This document shows, in pieces, positions 1 to 7,700 of a stretch of 64,000 nucleotides of DNA. The position numbers were made by a program, and so were the translations under genes. The notes beneath the pieces were generated by a model that did no database searches, had not been told where the DNA came from, and saw nothing but the letters and a program-made list of their open reading frames with translations. The DNA comes from Pseudomonadota bacterium (GTDB taxonomy: Bacteria > Pseudomonadota > Gammaproteobacteria > Steroidobacterales > Steroidobacteraceae): contig JAJZUT010000004.1 in the NCBI GenBank assembly GCA_021847105.1, positions 1 to 64,000 of the forward strand. The letters run 5' to 3'. Position 1 is the first letter of the stretch. Each line of letters begins with the position of its first letter.

Positions 1-295
1 GTTCGAAGATGAAGAGAACACGAAGCACCCGATCAACGGCGTAGCGCAGGGTCGCGGGCTTGCGCAAGCGCGCTTGCTGCGCCCATCCGCAAGCTGTACG
101 CCCCGTGGGGCGGCGAGCATTTAGCCGCTAAAATGCGTGAGGAAAGTGGTCTCCAAGCGGGTAGTCTGCGACCGCCTCGCGCGCCACCTGTAGACTAGCC
201 ATTGCTGTCACCGCCGTTGCGAAGACGCCCTAGAATGGCGGCGGGCCTATGCTCACACTCGCGGCACGAGCAATTGTTGTCACCCAGTTCACTTG
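1..295. other. Left edge, no gene recognised
   Basis: I see no convincing coding region here; all frames are interrupted or unrecognisable. Two short perfect or near-perfect inverted repeats stand out: CGCCCCGTGGGGCG at about 99-112 and ATTTAGCCGCTAAAAT at about 119-134. Neither is followed by a T-run, so a terminator role is not supported. The stretch borders a transposon-type remnant and is probably decayed mobile DNA, which is an inference. Confidence 0.4.
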
Positions 296-560
296 AGAAA
301 TCCGGAACTTATCAGCGTCTTGGCGTCGGTGACATCAATGATCAGTCCTCACACCGACGGCTCGCAGGTGTGGGTCGAAGTCAAATACTCCCTCGATGCC
401 TTATCTGAAGCGCAGAAGCTCAAGCTTCACTACCTGCGTGAGCACCATAAGGTTCGGGGTAAAAACTTTGACGTCATTACCCGAAAGCAGCTCGAGGAAG
501 ACGGAAAGATCGACACGATTTTCTTGCTCCGCCCATACGCCCTCCGACATTACCGCTGCT
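296..560 (+). pseudogene. Remnant resembling a TnsA-type transposase endonuclease
   Basis: The reading frame holds the string VWVEVKYS, followed by a helix-rich stretch, then FDVITRKQL and TIFLLRPYALRH. In TnsA-like heteromeric transposase endonucleases, which are PD-(D/E)XK nucleases, a WxEVK core is followed by a segment ending in a similar pattern, and the lysine belongs to the active site. Only about 85 residues of similarity remain. There is no ATG start, the N-terminal acidic residues of the fold are missing, and the frame runs into unrelated sequence after LRHY. I read it as a fragment left by an old Tn7-like or similar insertion. Another PD-(D/E)XK nuclease fragment is possible. Confidence 0.42.
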
Positions 561-635
561 CAGTCAATCAATCAGAAGCGCGACGATCAGCGCCTGGATC
601 CGATGAGTTCGTGCGCTGATGGGAGGACGCCGGTA

Positions 636-702
636 CCGGAATCTGGTTGGACCGACATTGGAATCGCCGGCGGTCGCAAGAACGAATCAGAATCCCTGAA
701 GC
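636..702. repeat. Degenerate TGGAATC-type repeats (IS21-end-like), left group
   Basis: Two clear units are CCGGAATCTGGTTGGACCGA (636-655) and TTGGAATCGCCGGCGGTCGC (658-677), with a weaker third, TCAGAATCCCTGAAGC (687-702), that runs into the 3' end of ccdB. They share the core GGAATCxxxGGxGG. IS21-family elements often carry several such subterminal repeats. A similar group lies on the other side of ccdAB at 1378-1670, but no istA or istB gene is visible between or beside them. Confidence 0.4.
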
Positions 703-986
703 AACAGGTCGATTGCGGCAACGACCTCATCCCGCCGGTCATTCACGTTGAGAACCGGCCTCTTCAACAGCTGAACGGATACCGCAGCCATCTGCTGGGT
801 CAGCATCAGGTAGGTGGCGCCATCGATCTGAAAAATCGGATTCAGGACCTTGATGGGGGCCGGCGAGATGTCAGAGCTTACGAGGGGAATCACCAGACGG
901 CTGTTCAGGTGGCTCATCAAGTCTGCTTGAACATCGACCCAAAACCCATTCCCATCAGGGCTCACGTACACGTCAAACCGCGCCAT
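687..986 (-). CDS. ccdB: CcdB-type toxin
   Basis: This 99-residue protein begins MARFDVYVSPDGNGFWVDVQ and has the CcdB pattern throughout: the N-terminal xFDVYxNP-like strand, RLVIPLV, a central ALYLMLTQQ-like strand (here ATYLMLTQQMAAV), and the C-terminal DEVVAAIDLLLQGF. CcdB toxins poison DNA gyrase, trapping the cleaved complex through conserved C-terminal residues, and the length is normal for the family. The start is set by overlap with ccdA: the ATG at 986 shares one base with the ccdA stop (TGATG). It is the second gene of a two-gene operon on the minus strand. It looks intact and functional, and no disruption is visible. Confidence 0.9.
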   Translation of the reverse strand: MARFDVYVSPDGNGFWVDVQADLMSHLNSRLVIPLVSSDISPAPIKVLNPIFQIDGATYLMLTQQMAAVSVQLLKRPVLNVNDRRDEVVAAIDLLLQGF

Positions 987-1225
987 CAGAACAACCGGAA
1001 CTTGTCGAGCACCATACCGTGCTTCTCGACAAACTCGTTGTAGCTCTGGATGGCCTCGGCGTTCTCTTCCAGCCATTGCTCGCGCCGATGGCGGGCCACC
1101 GCTGCGGCAACCCCCTCCTCGGCCGCCTGCGAGACGTTGATCCCCAGAGCCTTGGCTTCCGCCAGTAGAGGCTCTGCTAACGACACGCTGGTGGTCTTCT
1201 TCGGAGCGACGCCATAGTTGCTCAT
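986..1225 (-). CDS. ccdA: CcdA-type antitoxin
   Basis: The 79-residue protein has the CcdA layout: an N-terminal ribbon-helix-helix (KKTTSVSLAEPLLAEAKALG, then NVSQAAEEGV) for operator binding, and a C-terminal tail (WLEENAEAIQSYNEFVEKHG) of the sort that wraps CcdB and is cut by Lon or Clp proteases. The family normally autoregulates with CcdB on its own promoter. An ATG at 1225 is preceded by GGAGG seven bases upstream. It is translationally coupled to ccdB. An AT-rich stretch upstream (about 1260-1325) is the likely promoter and operator region, although I could not pick exact hexamers. Confidence 0.9.
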   Translation of the reverse strand: MSNYGVAPKKTTSVSLAEPLLAEAKALGINVSQAAEEGVAAAVARHRREQWLEENAEAIQSYNEFVEKHGMVLDKFRLF

Positions 1226-1377
1226 GGGCGGACCTCCAGTCAGTTCTCTAACGGTGCTGATGATAGTCCTGATCTATGCCAAGAGCAACGTTACTGGTAG
1301 TATAATCAACATCATTTTTTATAATCTGGCCGGGCCCGGCTGCCGCGTCGGCCCAATTGCTATATGCCCGTCCAGGT

Positions 1378-1670
1378 TACTGGAATCTCGGTGGCTGTTT
1401 GACAGAATGCGGCGTCCAGGTGATCAAGTTCCTGATCGCCAAGGACTTTTGGGGTTATCGTAAAATTATCCGTAAGACCATGATTTTCAAGGATCGCGGT
1501 TATTGGAATTTCGTTGCACCGACACTTGCGTCGCTCCAACGAGTCTCTGGTAGCCCCCTGCCGAGCTTGATGACGATTCATGGGGACCGCCTCGTCCTCA
1601 AGCTAAACCTGCATTGGTCCAAAATTTCACCGCGATCCATGCGAGCCAATTTCCCAGAATCCGGTGGTCC
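1378..1670. repeat. Degenerate TGGAATC-type repeats (IS21-end-like), right group
   Basis: Units include TACTGGAATCTCGGTGGCTG (1378-1397), GACAGAATGCGGCGTCCAGG (1401-1420), TATTGGAATTTCGTTGCACC (1501-1520) and CCCAGAATCCGGTGGTCC (1653-1670). They share a loose GGAATCxxGGTGG core with the units at 636-702 on the far side of ccdAB. The whole stretch from 1226 to 1870 otherwise has no gene that I can support. The pattern suggests the subterminal repeats of a decayed IS21-family element. Spacing is irregular and mismatches are many, so this is a pattern call only. Confidence 0.4.
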
Positions 1671-1870
1671 GAAGAACGCCCGGCAGGTCAGCCCCGTGCC
1701 CCTCGTCTGTAACCTTTGATCCCAGTCACCCGAATGTAGTGTGCGAACTGCCTCGCGAACCCTGCGGCGCGGCGAAAAATAGGAATCGGCATCTTGCCCC
1801 ATCGGAAATCGCCCGCCGCATGAAAAGGTAGATCCACTTGCTTATTAAGAATTAGGAGAAGGGTATTCTC

Positions 1871-2659
1871 ATGCGAGCACGCACGATTGCATTGACAATG
1901 AGCTTAGTTGTTGGTAGCGCGATGGGTCCTGCCTTTGCGACCCCGGTCGCACCTCTAGTCGTCAACGGCGATTTTTCGGCTGTTTCTGGGGGAATTAACA
2001 GCCCCACTCAATTTGGTCCCCAAGCGACCATCGCTTCTAATCAGTTCATCACCGGATGGACTGGTACTAATGGATATGAAATCTGGTATCCGAATGCGTT
2101 TGCGGCTGTCAACGATAATGCGACTGGTGAGTTCTCTTCTTCTGACAAGGAAAAGTTGTGGAGCGCATCCGCCCCACCGTCTGGTCCAGGCACGTTTATC
2201 GGTCTTGATGGTGAAACTCAAGCCAGCATCAGCCAGGCGCTGACGGGCCTGTCTATCGGTGGCACCTATCAAGTCAGCTTCGACTGGGCAGGCGCTCAGG
2301 AGCAGTCCATGCAAGGCGCAACGACTGATTCACTCGCAGTGTCGTTGGGTTCGCAAACCCAGAACTTGACTGCATTGAAAAATGGAAGCGAAGGATTCAC
2401 GGGTTGGCAGACGGCGTCCCGCGACTTCATCGCGTCCAGCAACTCCGAGACGCTGTCGTTCCTTGCCGTGGGATCGCCGATCGGCCTTACACCATTTTCG
2501 CTCCTGACTAATGTTTCGGTCACGGAGGTCCCGGCTAAGGTTTCGGCGCAGGCTCCAGAGCCAGGCTCGCTTGCGCTGTTGGGCGGTGGCTTGATCGGGC
2601 TTGGTTTGGTGCTGATCCGTCGCCGCAAGGCGGCGAATGCGATTAAAATCGAAGCCTGA
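1871..2659 (+). CDS. PEP-CTERM sorting domain protein
   Basis: The 262-residue secreted protein has an N-terminal signal peptide (about residues 1-23, ending PAFA) and a mature region that starts with VNGDFSAVSGG, a pattern common in PEP-CTERM exported proteins. The C-terminus is the textbook sorting signal: the PEP motif in APEPGSLALLGGG, one hydrophobic segment, and the basic stop RRRKAANA. Such proteins are handled by exosortase (EpsH/XrtA type) and usually belong to the exopolysaccharide or extracellular matrix. Neither exosortase nor polysaccharide genes lie in this window. A purine-rich AGGAGAAGG lies just before the ATG. A hairpin follows the stop. Confidence 0.9.
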   Translation: MRARTIALTMSLVVGSAMGPAFATPVAPLVVNGDFSAVSGGINSPTQFGPQATIASNQFITGWTGTNGYEIWYPNAFAAVNDNATGEFSSSDKEKLWSASAPPSGPGTFIGLDGETQASISQALTGLSIGGTYQVSFDWAGAQEQSMQGATTDSLAVSLGSQTQNLTALKNGSEGFTGWQTASRDFIASSNSETLSFLAVGSPIGLTPFSLLTNVSVTEVPAKVSAQAPEPGSLALLGGGLIGLGLVLIRRRKAANAIKIEA

Positions 2660-2667
2660 CAGTCTGA

Positions 2668-2698
2668 GGGCCGTCCGGGCCATGCGCCTGGACGGCCC
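2668..2698 (+). terminator. GC-rich hairpin after the PEP-CTERM gene
   Basis: A perfect 9-bp stem, GGGCCGTCC (2668-2676) with GGACGGCCC (2690-2698), encloses a 13-base loop and begins nine bases after the stop codon. No T-run follows, so it may end transcription inefficiently or protect the 3' end of the messenger. Confidence 0.5.
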
Positions 2699-2993
2699 AG
2701 CGATCCAGGATAGTGAACCGCCCCAGGGATTCCGGAGAACCCCGTGATTGGGTCACGCCGCAATGGCCAGACCGATAATTCGGCAGGTAACCGATTTTCT
2801 TGACGAGCAGTAATTCGTTGCGCCCGTAGACACGCAACCGCTCACTCCGCCCGCCTTCACGTTCTGCTCGCGCACGCGAAGCAGGTTGATTCTACTTAGG
2901 TCAGGGAAAGACAAGACTAGGTGGGTTATTCACGACGCTGATGCAGGAGACGTACAATCCCGAAGTCTGCACAATTCCAAAAGCGAGAAGATT

Positions 2994-3584
2994 GTGGGCA
3001 CCGACCGGATGGAAGCGTTCAGCGACGGCGTCATCGCCATTCTCATTACGATAATGGTGCTCGATCTCAAGGTGCCTCTGGCGACTGATTTGCGCGCACT
3101 CGTTCCGCTGGTGCCCGTATTGCTCACATATGTTCTGAGCTTCATTTACCTCGGCATTTACTGGAACAATCACCACCACTTACTGCAGACCATTGAGCGC
3201 GTGACCGGTGGGATGCTCTGGGCAAATCTCCACCTGCTATTCTGGCTCTCGCTCATCCCGTTCACAACGGGCTGGATGGGCGAAAATCATTTTGCGCCGG
3301 TCCCGACTGCCCTCTACGGAATCGTCCTCCTGATGGCAGCCATCGCCTGGTGGATCCTGCAGCATCGCATCATCGCAACCCAGGGCAAGCATTCGCTGTT
3401 GAGACGCGCAATTGGAGGTGACTGGAAGGGCAATCTCTCTCCAGTGCTCTATCTGATTGCCATCGCCGTGGCTAACTCTGCGCGCTGGATATCGCTCGGC
3501 CTGTATGCGCTGGTAGCACTGGTGTGGCTCATCCCGGACCGGCGGATCGAGCGAATTCTGATGGGAACCGACCGGCAGGAATAG
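2994..3584 (+). CDS. TMEM175 / DUF1211 family membrane protein
   Basis: The protein has the family signature RMEAFSDGVIAILITIMVLDL at the start of its first membrane helix, where the FSD motif lines the gate in bacterial TMEM175 potassium channels. Further hydrophobic segments follow (YVLSFIYLGIYW then NHHHLL, LHLLFWLSLIPF, YGIVLLMAAIAWWIL, VLYLIAIAVANSA, LYALVALVWLIP), consistent with six helices in one repeat. Family members form potassium-selective channels without the usual selectivity filter. I chose GTG 2994, which keeps the conserved Arg-Met-Glu lead. ATG 3009 and an upstream TTG at 2886 are alternatives. The gene stands alone. Confidence 0.8.
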   Translation: MGTDRMEAFSDGVIAILITIMVLDLKVPLATDLRALVPLVPVLLTYVLSFIYLGIYWNNHHHLLQTIERVTGGMLWANLHLLFWLSLIPFTTGWMGENHFAPVPTALYGIVLLMAAIAWWILQHRIIATQGKHSLLRRAIGGDWKGNLSPVLYLIAIAVANSARWISLGLYALVALVWLIPDRRIERILMGTDRQE

Positions 3585-4375
3585 ACACCCTGCCCGGTAT
3601 GCGCAACGCTTGCGAAACGCCGTCTGGGCGCCCGGGCTGCCGAGCATAGGCGAGTGCCGTCTGCCGCAGACTCAGATGTATGACCGAGGCTTACCGAGTC
3701 AGTATCGTTCGGCGCTCGGACGGCGTCGATGCTGTGCAGGGTCGGTTCGTCGAGCCCCACTGCGGCAAGAGCCGTGGGACGATAGCCCTGCACCTGCACA
3801 TCTGCCTGCCGGAGAAAGTCTGTAAAGCGCTGACGCCCGGAGCGCGCCTTCAGATCCAAGCGTGTACATCGCTTGCCAAGCTGGGTACGATATTTCAGGA
3901 GACCAGTAGCAAATTCAGTTTTGATTAGTGAGGCGGGCCGGCGTCTGCGATGTGCCGGTCGAGCCGATATGGTTTGCAAAGAGACCGCATCCCCCGAGGA
4001 CCACCGAAGTGCAGATGAGCGAAAAGCTGCTCTAGATGATCAAATCGGGCTTGGGCGCAGTCTGCCCGTAATCGGCAAATGAGCGATGATTCTGTTGCGC
4101 TGCAGTGGGCTTTTTTCACGGTGTTGCGCTCTTGCTCGGCACTCTCGCGAGAGCATCCGCTAAAAGTCACAGCTTATGCTTCAATGAAGTGCGAAACTCG
4201 CGCTTTATGGGGTCTATCGGGCGCAGCTTATGCGGTTCGATCCAGTAATACGTGGTTGATTCTACGATGCACCAAATCGCGACTTATGAAGTAACCCGCC
4301 GCTCCGTGCCTCACCCTAACCGCCAATGGGTTCCCTGCGCGTGCCATCGGCAGGGACTGCACGACGCGCCTTGAT
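3585..4375. other. Gene-poor stretch with a CoA-transferase fossil
   Basis: Apart from the CaiB-like fragment at 3728-3910 on the minus strand, no frame here has family features or a credible start. The stretch is probably decayed coding DNA. Confidence 0.5.
3728..3910 (-). pseudogene. Fragment of a CaiB/BaiF (class III) CoA-transferase
   Basis: About 60 residues on the minus strand match the middle of the CaiB/BaiF CoA-transferase fold: LDLKARSGRQRFTDFLRQAD, then VQVQGYRPTALAAVGLDEPT and LHSI. In intact members this stretch reads DLK..EGR..L..LL..ADV.VQ.YRPG.L..LG.....L, followed by the conserved YVSLSAYG strand. Here that following part is scrambled (NDTDSVSLGHTSES) and the N-terminal CoA-binding half is absent. 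The next gene is an SDR oxidoreductase, so a lost acyl-CoA catabolic locus is possible, which is an inference. Confidence 0.6.
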
Positions 4376-5107
4376 ATGGACCTGGGGCTCAAGGGGCTGA
4401 AGGCTGTCGTCACCGGTGGCTCGCAGGGCATCGGCCGGGCCATCGTGCGCACGCTCGCCGAGCAGGGCTGCGCGGTGCAGTTCTGCGCCCGTAACCCCGG
4501 CCGCGTCGAGGAGACCGTGCGGGAGTTGTCAGCCGAGGGGCACCAGATCGGGGGTACGGCGCTCGATGTGAGGGACGCGCCCGCTGTGCGGGCGTGGCTC
4601 GCCGAGGTCGGCGCGTTCGACATCTTCGTCCCGAACGTCAGTGCGCTCGCGGATGACTGGGCGACGACCCTCGCCACCGATGTGAGCGCCACCATCGAGG
4701 CAACGGAGACCGCTGCGGGCATCGTGCGGCGATCGGCGCACGGGGCCATCACATTCATCGGCTCGAAGACCGCCTCCTACGCCGCGCCCCACTCCCCCGC
4801 GTATGGTGCAATGAAGGCGGGGATGGCGCACTACATGAAGTCCCTGTCCCTGCAACTGATGCCGGCCGTGCGGGTGAACGTCGTCTCGCCGGGCGACATC
4901 CTGTTTCCGGGCGGATACTGGGATGGAGTGCGGCTGCGCGATCCGCGCCTGTTCGAGGCGGCAGAGCGGCGCAACCCGCTCGGCCGGCTGGGCACGGCGG
5001 AAGAGGTCGCCCGAGTCGTCGCCTTCATCTCGAGCCCCGCCGCGAGTTTCGTCGCCGGCTCCAACTGGTACGTCGACGGCGGCTCGGTGAGCCATGTGCA
5101 GATCTAA
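4376..5107 (+). CDS. Short-chain dehydrogenase/reductase (SDR)
   Basis: The 243-residue classical SDR has the Rossmann glycine motif VVTGGSQGIGRAI (about residues 12-24), a cofactor region with CARNPGRVEE that favours NADP(H), the LDVRD motif, the catalytic serine in FIGSKTA, and YGAMK as the Tyr-x3-Lys pair. The C-terminus ends NWYVDGGSVSHV, close to the usual NVDGG. SDRs reduce or oxidise carbonyl or hydroxyl groups; the FabG-like build suggests an acyl or small-alcohol substrate, but it cannot be read from sequence. The motif usually written NNAG is replaced by PNVSAL, a common variation in this SDR branch. No partner gene is adjacent. Confidence 0.88.
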   Translation: MDLGLKGLKAVVTGGSQGIGRAIVRTLAEQGCAVQFCARNPGRVEETVRELSAEGHQIGGTALDVRDAPAVRAWLAEVGAFDIFVPNVSALADDWATTLATDVSATIEATETAAGIVRRSAHGAITFIGSKTASYAAPHSPAYGAMKAGMAHYMKSLSLQLMPAVRVNVVSPGDILFPGGYWDGVRLRDPRLFEAAERRNPLGRLGTAEEVARVVAFISSPAASFVAGSNWYVDGGSVSHVQI

Positions 5108-5583
5108 AGCCGGGCCGCCCGATCCCAGAACCCTCCACCCCCCCGTCGGGTACCATCCAAAAATTCGAGTCCGAGTCCATCATCTCGGGGTTTGCAGCGA
5201 TCACCTTCGCCACGCTCAGCGCAAGGGACCACGGCATGCTGGCGCTGTGCCAGCGCTCGATCAATAGCTATGGGTGGATCGGCGCATCTGCTGCTCCATC
5301 ACTCCAACGTGGCGTAAGTGCAACGCTGCCGCCCGCTCGGGCGGCAGCCACCGCCCGAGCACCTCCGATGCCCTCGGGGCGGCCCGAATCGGTGTCTGGG
5401 GTGATACTTTCAGCCGACACCGGCGAGACGACTGCACGACTGCGTATCTCGCTGCAGCATCCGGTAGCGCGACGCGTCCGCCTCGGAACGCGCAATCAGT
5501 GGGGCGATCCGGACTTCAGGTAAAGCGAATGCTATTTGCAGTCTTTCGGTCCGGGGGGATGCAACCGATCGGAGGTCAGGGAA
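5108..5583. other. Gap without a supported gene
   Basis: Open frames occur on both strands but none has a recognisable domain, start context or codon pattern. Nothing else stands out. Confidence 0.4.
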
Positions 5584-6255
5584 TCATCCGACGGCGCGGA
5601 CAAGTCCCTCATCGTCATAGGCCAGGGAATTGATTCGGGGGCTTACCGCATGAGTGGTGAGCAGTGCCTCGGGAGAGGTCCGCAGCCGGTCGCGGGCCTC
5701 GGCAGGCGTACCGCGAAGCCAAACATCGAAGTCCTCAGTATTGAGGATGGCCGGGATCTCTCGCGTGGCGGTCTGAATCGACGCCAACTGGCTGTTCGCA
5801 GGAACGGTGAGAATCGCGCAGCCCTCGATCACATCACCATCTTCGGTCTCCGTTCGATCCCATAGCCCTGCCACAGCGAACACCGGCCGACCACTGGCGT
5901 GAACGAAGTAAGGTTGGCGGTATCCGGCGTCCGTCAATCGCCAGGTGTAGAAGCCGGCAAACGGAAGAATGCACCGTTGGCCGTTGAGCCAGGGACCACG
6001 AAACAGCGGACTGTGTTCCAATCTGTCACATGAGAGCCGCAACCAGTGTCCGGCGGACATGTCCCCATGGGCCCACGCTGGAATGAGTCCCCAGCGCATC
6101 ATGACCGCTTCGGATTGGCCCTCATGCAAGCGCACTGACGGGACGTAGCGCGACGGCGCGACATTGAAGCTCGCTGAGAAGCGCCACCACCGGCATTTAG
6201 GGGACAGTTCTCGCTCAGCAATGCGTTGCTCGGGAAGGGCGTAGCGCTCGCACAT
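5584..6255 (-). CDS. Divergent SRAP (SOS response-associated peptidase-like) protein
   Basis: The start at ATG 6255 gives MCERYALPEQ and so exposes Cys2, the residue SRAP proteins (YedK/HMCES) use to form a thiazolidine crosslink to abasic sites in single-stranded DNA. The fold markers follow: FNVAPSRYVPSVR, MMRWGLIPAWA, RCILPFAGFYTW, FAVAGLWDR, and AILTVPAN. The 223-residue length is normal. The other active-site residues differ from YedK: Thr104 stands where the GFYEW glutamate belongs, Gln161 where the histidine before RMP belongs (here IQTATREIP), and the usual Asn near residue 75 is not seen. It belongs to a divergent SRAP branch whose activity is uncertain. It stands alone, and no LexA box was recognised. 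Confidence 0.85.
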   Translation of the reverse strand: MCERYALPEQRIAERELSPKCRWWRFSASFNVAPSRYVPSVRLHEGQSEAVMMRWGLIPAWAHGDMSAGHWLRLSCDRLEHSPLFRGPWLNGQRCILPFAGFYTWRLTDAGYRQPYFVHASGRPVFAVAGLWDRTETEDGDVIEGCAILTVPANSQLASIQTATREIPAILNTEDFDVWLRGTPAEARDRLRTSPEALLTTHAVSPRINSLAYDDEGLVRAVG

Positions 6256-7700
6256 CGTCTCAGCGGTCGCCCGCAGGTAGCCAGAACCTCGAAATTGCAT
6301 GAGTACCTAGACTCATCCTCCATTGCCGGGCTGGAGTGCCGTACGCACACTCGGGTAAGTCCTCAATACCCGAGCACGGTGACGTCATATCGCTCCGCCG
6401 TATCAATCGGCACGTGCCCCTGTCCTTGATCATGCGGAACATACGCTTTCGCCGCTCCAATGCATTGCGCGGCAGTCGGAACGGTCGCCGCGAAGGAAAT
6501 GAACTCCAGTCGACCTGTTCCGCGCCCTGCCCGCGCGACTCAAACCATGGCCAGCACAGTACCCACTCAGGTGCCATCGAATTGGGTATGAGCACTGCCG
6601 CGCGCATTGACGGGCTCATCTTGTTGAATGTCGGACATGTGATCGTGATGCGTAGACCGTAAGGATCACCGGCTCCCGATCATTCTTTCCGTGACCACGC
6701 AAAGATCGGCAAGCCAGATGATCTTCCGAGAGGCTGCCACCGCTGTCCGAGCCACGCGCGCGCCAATTTATAGGTGTCGACAGCAGCGGGTCCACCGCTA
6801 GCGGAGATAGAGGCGATCGGCTTGAGTGCATGTGAATCTCCACTGGCAGGGCCGGTCGAAAGTCTGCACCGGAAATGTGCAAACAGCGGTGTTGTCAAGT
6901 CAACTGCAATTTCCGCTCAGTTGAGCCAAACGTGAAAGTGCTCACAGTCGGTACCACCACCGACCCAGCGGTGAGATTAAGGATGTCGGTAAACAGAAAC
7001 ACTGGGCCCCCATGCCGGTCTGCCACTCGATCTGCGGCCGGCTGTCATTGGTGGTGGAACTACCCCGCGCGGATGGCGGGCGCGTTTGGACCCGCAAATT
7101 CACGCTTGCCGGGTGCTGCGCGTCGTGGCGCGTACGGAAGGTCGGACATCCCGGCGGCGGCTTTCTTGCTGGCACATGCCGCCGCGCACCACGCCGAGCT
7201 CCGCAGCAAGAGCGAAGCCATGCCGAGCGCCCCTCGGCTCAGCACGGCGTTCCCGGTGGGCAGGACTCGAGCCGCCGCAGCACTTCAAAGCGCTTCTGAG
7301 CACGGACATTTGACGACTGACCGGTAATCGGACTCCAGCGGGGCGCTTCGTACCATGTAACGGAACCGGGAAAGTCGTCAGATGCGCCGCAATCTCTGGC
7401 GTATTTTTTATATTAATCATTAGGTTATGAAACTATCCGCTCTGGGGGCATCAATAGTCGTCTCTCGCCACGGGATTACGGGCCCGCAATAAGCCGCCAA
7501 GTTCCGCCCGATCCCCTGCTTCGGCGGCCTATTGGGATTGACTTCGATCGTTGCTGTCCAGGGGGAACCGGGGAAGCCACTGACCGAGTGGACAGTCAAC
7601 CAAGAGGTCTCTGCAACGCTATGGCCAACACTGCCGGCTTTACGCATCGCCCTATTCCGTGGTTTGCGAAAGAACAGTTGCGTGCGGGAGAATGGTTCGG
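6256..7700. other. Long gap without a supported gene
   Basis: About 1.4 kb lie between the SRAP gene and the DUF1800 gene. Several open frames of 60-150 codons exist on both strands, but none shows a known domain, consistent start signals or a coherent protein composition. The stretch may be decayed DNA or hold regulatory RNA that I cannot recognise. The promoter of the DUF1800/DUF1501 operon presumably lies near its right end. Confidence 0.4.

Noticed and set aside
99..134. Two short palindromes as a possible terminator or attachment site
   Set aside because: No T-run, no repeat copy elsewhere and no flanking gene supports either role.
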